Shown here: positions 16,782 through 24,799 of the stretch, one piece after another | Numbering within the stretch: the stretch's first letter is position 1 | How the letters are laid out: the number at the start of each line of letters is the position of its first letter | Origin: Lachnospiraceae bacterium P6B14 | GTDB lineage: Bacteria > Bacillota > Clostridia > Lachnospirales > Lachnospiraceae | Length of the DNA: 64,000 bases | Direction: 5' to 3' | Assembly: GCA_000687695.1 (NCBI GenBank) | Contig: JHWZ01000001.1 | Span: 1-64,000 of the forward strand | Notes under the pieces: model-generated | What the model saw: only the letters and a program-made list of their open reading frames with translations | Databases searched by the model: none | What the model was told of the DNA's origin: nothing | Position numbers and translations under genes: made by a program

Positions 16782-17561
16782 TCAAAAGGCAATCAACCAA
16801 ATAGTCCGGCTTACCAAATGGAACATCATATGAGCCAACATTGCATATTGAATCCCATGCTTTCTATATATTCTTCCGAAAATGAGTCCAAACGCTCCGT
16901 TCATAAGGAAACATCGAAAAATCAAAAGTGGCGTAAGCCCACCGAATGACACTATTGTCGCAGGCAAATGTCCTGCAGCAAAGAGCAATGCCGATAAGAT
17001 GTTAGCAAATACAAAACAGCCCACAGGGATTTCCATTTCAGTTTTTCCCCGGAAAAACAATTTCCAGCCGATTAGAACAAATAATCCCATACAGAAAAGA
17101 CGCATCATCACTTCCTCGATGACACCGCCGTACAAAACCGACGCAACCCACGTTCCGATATCAAAAGATCCCGTAGCTGCATAACCGGAACCGACTTCTG
17201 GAATCCACCGTCCGAATGTCCATGCATCCAGACTGAAAACTACACCTCCGATCATAGATATGACTAAGACCGGAATCAGATTTTTTTTCTGAAACTGTAT
17301 CGGACGAGCCAGACCGATCTTCTCTGAAATTATCCAGCCGAAAAATCCCAAAACAGTTGCGTAAACCACGGTCATAATGACCGACACAGCCAGCACAATC
17401 TCTTCACTGCCTGCCTTGCTTATCGCATCCTCAAGCATAGACGGATCCAATGATGAGAGAAGCAGCCTCACGCTGAAATATCCACCGATAGCTGCAACCG
17501 GGATCAGCGTCAATGCAAACAGAAATGCACGACCGGTTCTTTTATTCATAAGTTTTTTCAT
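16782..17561 (-). CDS. CPBP-family intramembrane glutamic protease
   Basis: 259 residues with about eight hydrophobic segments. The three CPBP (ABI/CAAX) motifs are present: IEEVMMRLF (EExxxR), FAAGHLPAT and AHMMFHL. Such membrane proteases act on prenylated or bacteriocin-type substrates; here the target is unknown. It lies 6 bp after the XRE-membrane regulator gene, so it is probably controlled with it. Confidence 0.9.
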   Translation of the reverse strand: MKKLMNKRTGRAFLFALTLIPVAAIGGYFSVRLLLSSLDPSMLEDAISKAGSEEIVLAVSVIMTVVYATVLGFFGWIISEKIGLARPIQFQKKNLIPVLVISMIGGVVFSLDAWTFGRWIPEVGSGYAATGSFDIGTWVASVLYGGVIEEVMMRLFCMGLFVLIGWKLFFRGKTEMEIPVGCFVFANILSALLFAAGHLPATIVSFGGLTPLLIFRCFLMNGAFGLIFGRIYRKHGIQYAMLAHMMFHLVSRTIWLIAF

Positions 17562-17567
17562 AGCCGA

Positions 17568-18224
17568 TCACCTCTTTTTCCCGTCGTTAACTCGACTCTG
17601 AGGTTCATCCGGATACCTGGTCAGGACTTTTTTGTTCCACGCTTTGTGTCCACATTTTGGGCATTTCAACTTACGTGTTCGTCCCATATGAGGCGCAAAA
17701 AATACGTCAAAATAAGTCGGTTTGTATCGCTCACCACACTCCGGGCACTCATAATAACCGGCATCCTGCTCGATCCAAAGACCGTAGCACATGGCAATCA
17801 TAAAACTAATCCCGCCACCGGCACCGATAATCGTTCTGCCCCACCATGGCATCTCAACAAAACAAGCTACCGCGATAGCACCAAATAATACAACAATACC
17901 GAAAAACCCAATAACCCACTCCAGTGACAATCTTTTTTTATTTGCCTCTTCTTCCAGGGCATGAAGTTGCAGCAAATTTTCCTCTGCCATTTTCTGATAT
18001 GTAACCATAGTATCCAGTCGCTCCCCGGTAAGTAGCTCATTAACAGTAATATGTAACTCCTGACACAGCGGAAGCATCAGCGATGAATCAGGGAGACTCT
18101 TCCCTGTCTCCCATTTTGAGACAGCTCGATCCGTGATGCCGAGCCGCTCCGCCAGAACCGCCTGTGTCAAACCAACCTCTTTACGGCAGGTCTGAATAAA
18201 TCTCCCGATTTTTTCTTGATCCAT
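17568..18224 (-). CDS. XRE regulator with transmembrane segments and zinc ribbon
   Basis: 218 residues from ATG 18224, which follows AAGGAGG. Residues 3-60 are an XRE HTH (LTQAVLAERLGITDRAVSKW). Two hydrophobic segments follow at about 105-150, then a C-terminal zinc ribbon with CPECGERY and CPKCGHKA. This membrane-tethered layout is known among Firmicutes regulators. It forms an operon with the CPBP protease; control of the protease or its envelope target is inferred. Confidence 0.88.
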   Translation of the reverse strand: MDQEKIGRFIQTCRKEVGLTQAVLAERLGITDRAVSKWETGKSLPDSSLMLPLCQELHITVNELLTGERLDTMVTYQKMAEENLLQLHALEEEANKKRLSLEWVIGFFGIVVLFGAIAVACFVEMPWWGRTIIGAGGGISFMIAMCYGLWIEQDAGYYECPECGERYKPTYFDVFFAPHMGRTRKLKCPKCGHKAWNKKVLTRYPDEPQSRVNDGKKR

Positions 18225-18344
18225 GGGGAGCACCTCCTTTCACGATCATCCTATCTCTTTTTCAAAAAATGTACACGAACCAGTGGTTGATAACAACGAT
18301 TTTTCGGTTATTCTACTTATAGTTGAGTCTATATCAATGAACTC

Positions 18345-18373
18345 ATAATACCACTGTTGCAAAAACCTGTCAA
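18345..18373 (-). promoter_or_regulatory. sigma-A promoter for XRE-CPBP operon (family P1)
   Basis: -35 TTGACA at 18368-18373, 17-bp spacer, -10 TATTAT at 18345-18350. The spacer end GTGGTATTATG is shared with the other P1 copies. Confidence 0.8.
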
Positions 18374-18389
18374 CAAAGCAAAAAAGCAA

Positions 18390-18475
18390 AAAGAGCCCCC
18401 GGACAAAATCCGAGGACTCTTCTCATTATTCAATAATGATCTGCATTCGCCTATGCGATTCACGCTATTCATACA
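18390..18475 (-). repeat. type B intergenic repeat, truncated body
   Basis: Terminator GAGCCCCCGG...CCGAGGACTC (18393-18420), then the linker and the first part of the type B body (GCATTCGCCTATGCGATTCACGC), which ends near 18470. It lies after the HigA-type gene. Confidence 0.75.
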
Positions 18476-18501
18476 ATCACGTATACACCACTATAGGATT
18501 A

Positions 18502-18795
18502 TTATTTTGCAACAGTTTTATTCTTAGGCTTAAAGTTCACTTCCAAAACCATATCCAATCCATCTGCGAGTCGCTGCAAAAGCTTTATACTGGGGTTTCT
18601 GGTTCCATTCTCCAGTTTGCTTATTTCTCCCTGAGCGATGCCTGTCCTCTCCGACAACTCATGTTGAGTAAGATTTTGAGATGTTCTAGCTTGGATAATC
18701 GCCCGAATTATATTCATTTCAGGCTGAATTTCATCATAAGCCTTTGCAAACTCCGGATCTTTAAATTGCTCCTTTTTATACTCATCGAATGTCAT
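18502..18795 (-). CDS. HigA-type XRE antitoxin
   Basis: 97 residues. The HTH reads LTQHELSERTGIAQGEISKLENG, preceded by a helical segment (EYKKEQFKDPEFAKAYDEI) typical of HigA/RelB-like antitoxins paired with Gp49-type HigB toxins. Its ATG overlaps the stop of the decayed toxin frame. It seems intact although its toxin is not. Confidence 0.85.
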   Translation of the reverse strand: MTFDEYKKEQFKDPEFAKAYDEIQPEMNIIRAIIQARTSQNLTQHELSERTGIAQGEISKLENGTRNPSIKLLQRLADGLDMVLEVNFKPKNKTVAK

Positions 18796-18942
18796 TTGGC
18801 TCCCTCCTGACGATAGAAATCTTCTCGATATTTTTTTGTAGTATCTATTTCTGACCTAGGCGTTTTCTTAGTTTTCTTGACAAATCCATTTGTAATAATT
18901 ATACGACCTTCATGATAGAAAAAGAAGCAATCTGAATATAGC
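18792..18942 (-). pseudogene. 5'-truncated HigB/Gp49-like toxin
   Basis: A frame without a start codon reads LYSDCFFFYHEGRIIITNGFV, then KKTKKTPRSEIDTTKKYREDF, the C-terminal half of phage Gp49-like HigB toxins (GFVKKTxKTP motif). Intact members have about 110-120 residues; only about 50 remain. The frame begins just past the stop of the lipoprotein gene at 18971, so a deletion joined the two. It overlaps the antitoxin start (ATGA). Confidence 0.75.
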
Positions 18943-18970
18943 GTGGCTCGTTGCGTCCCTCCCCCTCTTT

Positions 18971-19369
18971 CTACGCCGCCTGCCTCTCAAAGTATTCTTT
19001 ATCTGTAATAAAGTATGTCCTGATATATCCATCCTGTGATAAAAATACGATCTCACCGGTGGCCTCTACAAAATAAACATGATCATTATCCTCTGCCTCA
19101 AGCTCATGAAGTGCATCGGGATTCGCTATAACAGCGTTTGCTGCAATAAGGTACTCTTCCTCAGAACCAAATCCCATCTCCAAACCATGCTTCTCAAAAT
19201 GCTCGGTCAAACGATCAGGATATCTGAAAGCGTATTTGATCTCTTCCACTGGCGCTATTGTGCTGACAGATCCATCAGCGCTTACTTCTCTGGATGATTG
19301 ATTGCATCCTGATAAAGCAAAAACAACAATCATCAACAAAACCACACTTACTAGTTTGACTTTATTCAT
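18971..19369 (-). CDS. lipoprotein with a toxin-like BECR-type C-terminal domain
   Basis: 132 residues. A type II signal with lipobox LSGC (Cys22) predicts export and lipid anchoring. Residues 45-130 (RLTEHFEKHGLEMGFGSEEE, AANAVIANPDALHE, GYIRTYFITDKEYFERQ) resemble the small C-terminal toxin domains of polymorphic toxins in the Barnase-EndoU-ColicinE5-RelE group, where a conserved HxxKHG and a late GYIRTYF segment recur. Whether it is a nuclease, an immunity decoy or another use of the fold is not known. A toxin remnant directly follows. Confidence 0.6.
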   Translation of the reverse strand: MNKVKLVSVVLLMIVVFALSGCNQSSREVSADGSVSTIAPVEEIKYAFRYPDRLTEHFEKHGLEMGFGSEEEYLIAANAVIANPDALHELEAEDNDHVYFVEATGEIVFLSQDGYIRTYFITDKEYFERQAA

Positions 19370-19456
19370 TCTATTTACCCCATCAATAGTGCACTGAACT
19401 TCATGAACGATGTGATCGCATTAACAAGAGCATCCCTTAATTGTGTCCACTCTCGA

Positions 19457-19969
19457 TTATCTGAAATCATTTTCAGGGAAATGATAAACATACCTAATCT
19501 CTCTCAAGGCCTTTCCACTGATGACATCTTCCCGATAATCATCCGTACGCGAAAAGCCATTTTTTTCATAAAACTGTCTGGCATGCATGTTCTCTTCAAG
19601 TACCCACAAAAACACATCATCATAGCCCTGTTCTTTTAATTCATATAAGACCGCCGCAATGAGCTTACTTCCAAATCCTTTTTTCATATATTCCGGAAGA
19701 AAGTAGATTGATATTATTTCCCCGGAATCCGGATAACTGTCGAACCTCGATTTGCAGAAGCTGCTTGTTCCGATGTATTTCCCGTCATCTATATAAACCA
19801 TAGTATTCCATCCGGGAGTATCCAGACGATCAGCCCATCGTCCCTCCGGAATAGACTCCAAGTATTCCTGAGGGACAATCCCGGAGTATGCATATTTCCA
19901 GCTTGCTTCATATATTCTACTTATTGCTTTTCTGTCATCTGATTCTGTAATGTATCGGATTCCGCTCAA
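19457..19969 (-). CDS. GNAT N-acetyltransferase
   Basis: 170 residues. EIISIYFLPEYMKKGFGSKL is the acetyl-CoA strand and loop; NMHARQFYEKNGFSR is the usual C-terminal motif. Substrate unknown. Promoter of family P2 at 20031-20059. Confidence 0.88.
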   Translation of the reverse strand: MSGIRYITESDDRKAISRIYEASWKYAYSGIVPQEYLESIPEGRWADRLDTPGWNTMVYIDDGKYIGTSSFCKSRFDSYPDSGEIISIYFLPEYMKKGFGSKLIAAVLYELKEQGYDDVFLWVLEENMHARQFYEKNGFSRTDDYREDVISGKALREIRYVYHFPENDFR

Positions 19970-20030
19970 TTTCTTATTTCTCCCATGACTGAATGTCGCT
20001 CTTCAATTCACTCTTAAAACTCTCTCATCC

Positions 20031-20059
20031 ATTATAAACCACCCCAAGTAAAACCGCAA
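20031..20059 (-). promoter_or_regulatory. promoter, family P2
   Basis: -35 TTGCGG at 20054-20059, 17-bp spacer, -10 TATAAT at 20031-20036, directly downstream of a type A terminator. Similar copies lie at 21979, 26683 and 43891. Confidence 0.7.
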
Positions 20060-20130
20060 CAAAAAAGATTCCTGCCGCACACACCCGCGACAGGAATTCC
20101 TTCAAATAATCATTATTTCCAGGCATCTTC
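20060..20130 (-). repeat. type A intergenic repeat, short form
   Basis: Terminator ATTCCTG...CAGGAAT (20068-20097) plus the ATAATGATTATTTGAAG linker, placed right after the NudC stop codon. Confidence 0.75.
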
Positions 20131-20136
20131 AGGCTT

Positions 20137-20952
20137 TCAATCATTTTCCTTGAAAACCTTCATCATTTCGTTTGTCAAACTAAGACTGTTCGGTTGGAGC
20201 TCGATATCTTCTCTCCTAACCCACGCCGCATATTTCAGTTCATCCTCATCCATCTTTATTTCATTATCACCATCCGCCTCACAGAAGAATCCCACGAGGA
20301 TATCCTGCGCCATGCCCCATGGTTGCGATTTGTAGTAGCGGACATTTTTTACTCTGATACCGGTTTCCTCCATCACTTCACGATGCACGGTTTCTTCAAG
20401 TGTCTCCCCAATTTCCGTAAACCCGGCGATCAGAGCACTATGCGCATAACCCCTCCTGTACTTCGTGATCAGCAAACAGTCACCCTTTATCACTCCCACG
20501 ATAACCGCCGGATTGATCCTGGGATAGATAATATTTCCACATTTGGGGCATCGTAAAGCTCTTTCTTTTTCATGAAAAATAAGCCGATCGGCACATCTCC
20601 CGCAGAATCTGTTGTCAGTATACCATCTCCATAAATGATATGCGGTAAAAACGATAAATACATCTTTTTGAACAGAAGTGTCCCGTATATCTTTCAAATC
20701 ATGATATGTGTACCCATCCTTATCTGTACCGGTCGTGTCCAGCGACAGAAAATATCGCCTGTCATCCAACGAAAACAGATATACTAACTGAAAATCCTTC
20801 CCCTCTGATCCACTGATAAATGAAAGTCTTCCGGCATCCTCACAAGCCAAAATCCTTCCATCGACATCAAATTCTAAAACAATATCACCATCTTTGATCT
20901 CTGCCGAAAGAAACGCGTTGTCTAATCTACTCGGAAAAATATCCTGTATCAT
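20137..20952 (-). CDS. nudC: NADH pyrophosphatase NudC
   Basis: 271 residues. A zinc ribbon with CGRCADR and CPKCGN (about 133-153) precedes a Nudix domain whose box reads GFTEIGETLEETVHREVMEE. SQPWG downstream of the box is the NudC signature. NudC hydrolyses NAD(H) and removes NAD caps from RNA. It overlaps the DinB-like gene by 4 bp. Confidence 0.93.
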   Translation of the reverse strand: MIQDIFPSRLDNAFLSAEIKDGDIVLEFDVDGRILACEDAGRLSFISGSEGKDFQLVYLFSLDDRRYFLSLDTTGTDKDGYTYHDLKDIRDTSVQKDVFIVFTAYHLWRWYTDNRFCGRCADRLIFHEKERALRCPKCGNIIYPRINPAVIVGVIKGDCLLITKYRRGYAHSALIAGFTEIGETLEETVHREVMEETGIRVKNVRYYKSQPWGMAQDILVGFFCEADGDNEIKMDEDELKYAAWVRREDIELQPNSLSLTNEMMKVFKEND

Positions 20953-21476
20953 GCCTGAACCTGACCTTTCCGATATCTCCCGAAGAAGATACCATCATCA
21001 ACATACTTAGATGTTTCCGACACCCACATGGGGAACTCTCCTTTTTCCAGTATGGTCTGTCCATTGAGCATTCCCGTGTGAAAAGAGATATGACGAAACT
21101 GTCTCAGGATAAGCTCCATTCTTGTATATCGACACCCATCAGGGTTCTCATAGAGCATTTTATCGGTAAGTGTATCAAGATAATTGTAAGTTTTTTTCTC
21201 TACTTGATTCAGGTATTCCAAAAGCTGCTCATCCGTCAGAACAGCTTCACAAGGCTTCTCCGGATTATCCATGCCTTCAACATGAAACGACGGTTCCTCA
21301 TAATCATTTGGATTGATAAACCATTTGTCTGCAGAATGAACTGCATGATACACCCAGCGCCAACATGGAGCCCCATAACACATTGCATCTCTATCATAGG
21401 TTTGTATGGATGTCCTTATGTTCAAGAAATTCGGTTCTACTACTTCTCTGATAATCCTACATAGTTCATTTGCCAT
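20949..21476 (-). CDS. DinB-like (DUF664-type) four-helix protein
   Basis: 175 residues from Met 21476 (AGGAGG 11 bases upstream). Helical protein with RHISFHTGMLNG, the metal-binding HxxxH end motif of the DinB superfamily. Some members are thiol-dependent transferases; the role here is open. A decayed paralogous fragment lies at 29025-29108. Confidence 0.75.
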   Translation of the reverse strand: MANELCRIIREVVEPNFLNIRTSIQTYDRDAMCYGAPCWRWVYHAVHSADKWFINPNDYEEPSFHVEGMDNPEKPCEAVLTDEQLLEYLNQVEKKTYNYLDTLTDKMLYENPDGCRYTRMELILRQFRHISFHTGMLNGQTILEKGEFPMWVSETSKYVDDGIFFGRYRKGQVQA

Positions 21477-21478
21477 GG

Positions 21479-21946
21479 CTACCATTCCTCCTTTTTCCTC
21501 GTCAAAACCATACATTCTGCAGAAGCATTAAAGCCCAAGCTCTCATATAGCGGCCTTCCCAATTCGGTCGAATCAAGGCTGATCTCTGTAGCCCCTGCCT
21601 TCCACGATTCCTCAATTAGCATTTGGACCATACGACGCGCTATACCCTGACGTCGATATTCACTTCTTGTGTAAACATTCATCAGATGTGCTCGTTTTCC
21701 TGTGATGTGATCGAACGTTGGCATCATCCTAATAAAACTTATTGACGCACAACCAATAAAATCATTACCATCCAGTGCAAGAATTGTTAAATGGTCTCCA
21801 TTAAGAAAATAATCACGACTCTCATTTATCATCTCTCCAGAAAAATCATAATCATCCGATAAATCGTTCACCACTCTAAGCATCTCGAGGCGGCTGCTCA
21901 TCAAAATATCTATGTCTTCTTTTGTAGCAATTCTTATGTCATACAT
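21479..21946 (-). CDS. GNAT N-acetyltransferase
   Basis: 155 residues from ATG 21946 (AGGAGA upstream). HLMNVYTRSEYRRQGIARRM carries the acetyl-CoA loop RRQGIA and GRPLYESLGF is the terminal motif. It is separated from the DinB start by 2 bp, so DinB and NudC are probably co-transcribed with it from the P2 promoter at 21979. Confidence 0.88.
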   Translation of the reverse strand: MYDIRIATKEDIDILMSSRLEMLRVVNDLSDDYDFSGEMINESRDYFLNGDHLTILALDGNDFIGCASISFIRMMPTFDHITGKRAHLMNVYTRSEYRRQGIARRMVQMLIEESWKAGATEISLDSTELGRPLYESLGFNASAECMVLTRKKEEW

Positions 21947-21978
21947 CACTTTTTCTCCTTACAGACTCACTAGGCTAC

Positions 21979-22007
21979 ATTATAATACATCCGAGTTTTT
22001 TTCGCAA
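21979..22007 (-). promoter_or_regulatory. promoter, family P2
   Basis: -35 TTGCGA at 22002-22007, 17-bp spacer, -10 TATAAT at 21979-21984; drives GNAT, DinB-like and nudC. Confidence 0.75.
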
Positions 22008-22009
22008 GA

Positions 22010-22078
22010 AAAAGACTCCTGCCGCACACCCGCGACAGGAATCTCTTCAAAATAATCTTTATTCAGCTATGCAATGAT
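22010..22078 (-). repeat. type A intergenic repeat, short form
   Basis: Terminator GACTCCTG...CAGGAATC (22014-22043), linker and ATCATTGCATAGCTGAATAA. The repeat begins at the base after the stop codon of the transglutaminase gene. Confidence 0.8.
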
Positions 22079-22765
22079 TTATAAACACATCTCATATCCC
22101 AGCTTCATCGGTAGATTGTCCCAAAGATTTTCCCTGGAATCATAAGACTGAAGTGTCTTAACAACCTCTATGTCCGGATCAGCAAATATGACAAACGAAT
22201 CCACTTCTCCTTTTTCCGGACGTATTGGAAACGCAAGTTGCTCAGAATCTATCGAAAACTGCGCATTAACACCAGGTTTATTACCTCTAGCATCAAGTCT
22301 TATCCATTTCCCATATTTCCTTAAGAATACTCCGTTCAGTCCGTGATAGATCAACACCAGCGCTGTTTCATCATCCAAAATCAACTTCTGATAACAGAAA
22401 CCGGTGGGAATAGATTTACTGCGAAGAATCGCCGCCAGCAGATGAGACTTCGCAAAACATATACCATGACCGGCACTGAGAACCTCCGAGGCCGAGCAAC
22501 TGACGGAATCCGCACTTATATCTGCTGAATGAGAAATCTTATCCCTGACATATTCGTATGCTTTCCTGATAAAATCTGTTTCAGTTTCCGACTCGCTATA
22601 AATCCGATCTGCTAATTCACTGACTTCCGTATTATCAAAATTGACAATCGGATCACACTTTAAATAATCATTTATGTCTTCGGAGAACAATCTAAGCTCT
22701 CTCTTTTTCTCCATTACATCAAAGCACAGGAAATCTTCATGATTTGCTTCTCGTATATCCACCAT
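22079..22765 (-). CDS. transglutaminase-like protein
   Basis: 228 residues from ATG 22765 (GGAGGG upstream). The papain-like triad is readable: Cys in GHGICFAKSHLLAAILR, His in YHGLNGVFL and Asp in WIRLDARGNK. No signal peptide is present, so it acts in the cytosol. Such proteins are often hydrolases rather than crosslinkers. It lies downstream of a truncated SMR gene. Confidence 0.87.
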   Translation of the reverse strand: MVDIREANHEDFLCFDVMEKKRELRLFSEDINDYLKCDPIVNFDNTEVSELADRIYSESETETDFIRKAYEYVRDKISHSADISADSVSCSASEVLSAGHGICFAKSHLLAAILRSKSIPTGFCYQKLILDDETALVLIYHGLNGVFLRKYGKWIRLDARGNKPGVNAQFSIDSEQLAFPIRPEKGEVDSFVIFADPDIEVVKTLQSYDSRENLWDNLPMKLGYEMCL

Positions 22766-22806
22766 TCTTCCCTCCACATAGAGTTTTTCAGATTATAACA
22801 TATTAA

Positions 22807-22872
22807 GCCAGATCTTGCAATTGCCCACGCTACTTCAAACACACCTGCCAAAACCAATAAAATCCACTGCAT
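22807..22872 (-). pseudogene. N-terminal fragment of an SMR (SugE/Gdx-type) transporter
   Basis: MQWILLVLAGVFEVAWAIA is the first membrane helix of small multidrug resistance proteins, including the functional Glu in FEVAWA, preceded by GGGAGGG. The similarity ends after about 22 codons and the frame runs into the transglutaminase 5' region, so most of the gene is deleted. Confidence 0.7.
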
Positions 22873-22925
22873 ATCAGTACCCTCCCATGGGCGCTTTTTG
22901 CAGTGTCAATAATATCATCCCGGGC

Positions 22926-23291
22926 TCAGACCTGAAGCTGTGCGATATACTGTGTATCCTTCTTTATTTTTCTCTCAAAATAAGTTGCAAAGGCTGCTAG
23001 AGCAACAAAGATACCGACCTTTGTTATCAGTGCAGGAACGGGCAAATCAATGCCTGCAAGCAGCTGGAAAAACGTTTGCATAGGCAGAATAATTCCAAGA
23101 TATTTGCCCACTTTGAGTATCATGCGCAGCAGAACATACCCGATATAGTTTTCAAGGCTCGGCTGTCTGCGTGCCTTTACAAAAGCTATTGCCGACAGCG
23201 GTAGCACGAGTGCAAGGATAGCCAGGTCTGTCCCGATAAAAAGCGGTGCTTTGAAAAACGAATCGTGCTTGTATATCCCATATCCCCACAT
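22926..23291 (-). CDS. small membrane protein of unknown function
   Basis: 121 residues with about three hydrophobic segments (TDLAILALVLPLSAIAF, LGIILPMQTFF, ALITKVGIFVALAAFA) and a basic C-terminus. YGIYKHDSFFKAPLFIGTDL looks like a loop of a longer membrane protein, so internal shortening is possible. It lies 2 bp after the flavodoxin gene and belongs to the MarR operon. Confidence 0.55.
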   Translation of the reverse strand: MWGYGIYKHDSFFKAPLFIGTDLAILALVLPLSAIAFVKARRQPSLENYIGYVLLRMILKVGKYLGIILPMQTFFQLLAGIDLPVPALITKVGIFVALAAFATYFERKIKKDTQYIAQLQV

Positions 23292-23293
23292 CT

Positions 23294-23830
23294 TTACAGT
23301 ATCACCTCTTGGATTATAGGCTCCAAACTGCTGAAGTCCACAAAATCAACCTGTTTGTCATAAGTCTCGATCATTGCTTGTATTTCTGCATTTTTTTCCT
23401 CTTCCGGCATGCTTTTTATCTTTTTATATAGCATTGACATCATAGTTTTATGCTTGAAACCAAGTATGGAATAATCAATCCCACCTCTCAAATGATAAAT
23501 ATAGGCTTTTTCAAACACTTCTTTTGAAAGCTGAGTCCGCATCCTATCCTTGATATGCTCGGTGTTTTCCGTGTTCATTGGATCAGCAAGCCCTACCGTG
23601 ACAATGAATACTCTTTTATCTGAAATACTTCCTAGCTTCTTCATAGTTTTTTTCATACCGCATACGCCACCGGCATACAGACCGCCCATATAAATAATAG
23701 TATCAAAGGAGTTGATGTCCCGGATATCTTCATATGGTTTTGCATCAATCCCGGTTTTTTTAGACAGTTCCTCAGCGTATTTCTTTGTTGTCCCATAACA
23801 AGATCCATAAACTATTATTCCATTATTCAT
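23294..23830 (-). CDS. flavodoxin-domain protein (HemG/BilS-like)
   Basis: 178 residues from ATG 23830 (GGGAGG upstream). The FMN phosphate loop is GSCYGTTKKYAEEL at residues 8-21, with YMGGLYAGGV following, as in flavodoxin-domain protoporphyrinogen-oxidase-like proteins of Firmicutes. The partner reaction is unknown. It overlaps the MarR gene by 8 bp. Confidence 0.8.
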   Translation of the reverse strand: MNNGIIVYGSCYGTTKKYAEELSKKTGIDAKPYEDIRDINSFDTIIYMGGLYAGGVCGMKKTMKKLGSISDKRVFIVTVGLADPMNTENTEHIKDRMRTQLSKEVFEKAYIYHLRGGIDYSILGFKHKTMMSMLYKKIKSMPEEEKNAEIQAMIETYDKQVDFVDFSSLEPIIQEVIL

Positions 23831-24305
23831 TATCAACACCTCCCATCAGATTCTTCTCGATATGCGTGATGGTCTGTATCGTCGTCCAAATATCGTCCTC
23901 CCGGATTCCTGCAAACATTTTTTTCATTATTCCTTTACTCATCTCGTCGTTTTTCTCACAAAAATCTCTGCAAACATCCGTAAGAATAATTCGCTGTTTT
24001 CTCCTATCAGATTCATCCGACTGAAATCGGATAAAACCCTTTTTTTCGAGTTTCAACAATATCTGCTTTACATTTTGATGAGAACTGCCAAGGATATCTG
24101 AAAGATCCTTCAATGTGGGTGGCTCCTTGCAAAATGTGACGCAGATAATAGCAAAAAACTGCTTCCAACTTACTTCCTTCATGGTATTGTCCGCCTTCGC
24201 CTGAAAACGGTTATCAAATGCACTCAAAAGCCCGATCAGATAGTATTCCGGTGGAGTATCAGAAAAATCAACCATCCCTCTCTTTGTCACTTCTTCAATG
24301 TTCAT
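23823..24305 (-). CDS. MarR-family transcriptional regulator
   Basis: 160 residues. Winged helix with PTLKDLSDILGSSHQNVKQILLKLEKKGFI and the wing DESDRRKQRIILT. It heads an operon with the flavodoxin and membrane genes. Two 14-bp palindromes at its promoter are likely self-operators. Confidence 0.9.
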   Translation of the reverse strand: MNIEEVTKRGMVDFSDTPPEYYLIGLLSAFDNRFQAKADNTMKEVSWKQFFAIICVTFCKEPPTLKDLSDILGSSHQNVKQILLKLEKKGFIRFQSDESDRRKQRIILTDVCRDFCEKNDEMSKGIMKKMFAGIREDDIWTTIQTITHIEKNLMGGVDNE

Positions 24306-24324
24306 ACGGCTCTCCTTTCTTATT

Positions 24325-24373
24325 GGTAATATATTACATAAATAAAGATAACATATTACCTATCATTTGTCAA
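24325..24373 (-). promoter_or_regulatory. marR promoter with two palindromic operators
   Basis: -35 TTGACA at 24368-24373, spacer 17, -10 TATCTT at 24345-24350. GGTAATATATTACA (24325-24338) and GATAACATATTACC (24347-24360) are centred 22 bp apart. Confidence 0.8.
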
Positions 24374-24380
24374 GACATTA

Positions 24381-24424
24381 TAAAAAAAAAGATTCCTGCC
24401 GCACATCCGCGACAGAAATCTCTT
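24381..24424 (-). repeat. type A intergenic repeat, minimal (terminator only)
   Basis: GATTCCTG...CAGAAATC hairpin (24391-24420) abuts the stop of the PAS gene. No linker or tail remains. Confidence 0.7.
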
Positions 24425-24799
24425 TCATTTATCCCCATAATCATACCTTTCCATCATCTCCCGATTTCTATACTCGTGTTTCTCATAATATCCAATCAGT
24501 TCTCCCGTATCGTCCCGAAGTGCTACCATGTACACATCTTTATTTTGTTTCTCATTATAAAAGGTATAGATGATGTTATTCTCAACAGATTCCTTAAACC
24601 ATTCGACAACCTTTTCGATAGCTTCTCTGGACTTCTCATTATGGCAATCCATAAGTCTTTTTCCAACAAGATCAGCCCCACCCCACTTTTCGTAGTTCTT
24701 CTCAGCCACCGGATTCATATAGACTATTACATGATTTAGATCACATATTACGACCGGAGCCCGATCCTGATCAATAACGCTTTTAAAAAATGCATTCAT
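24425..24799 (-). CDS. PAS-domain protein, copy 1
   Basis: 124 residues forming one PAS fold (APVVICDLNHVIVYMNPVAE, LVGKRLMDCHN, TGELIGYYEKHE). Its ligand or partner is unknown; stand-alone PAS proteins of this size may sense redox or haem. It is contained in a 413-bp segment (24426-24838) repeated at 44965-45377 with only four base differences. Confidence 0.85.
   Translation of the reverse strand: MNAFFKSVIDQDRAPVVICDLNHVIVYMNPVAEKNYEKWGGADLVGKRLMDCHNEKSREAIEKVVEWFKESVENNIIYTFYNEKQNKDVYMVALRDDTGELIGYYEKHEYRNREMMERYDYGDK

Noticed and set aside
22870-22926. Guanidine riboswitch upstream of the SMR remnant
   Set aside because: I looked for ACGR-loop hairpins and ykkC conserved blocks; neither is present.
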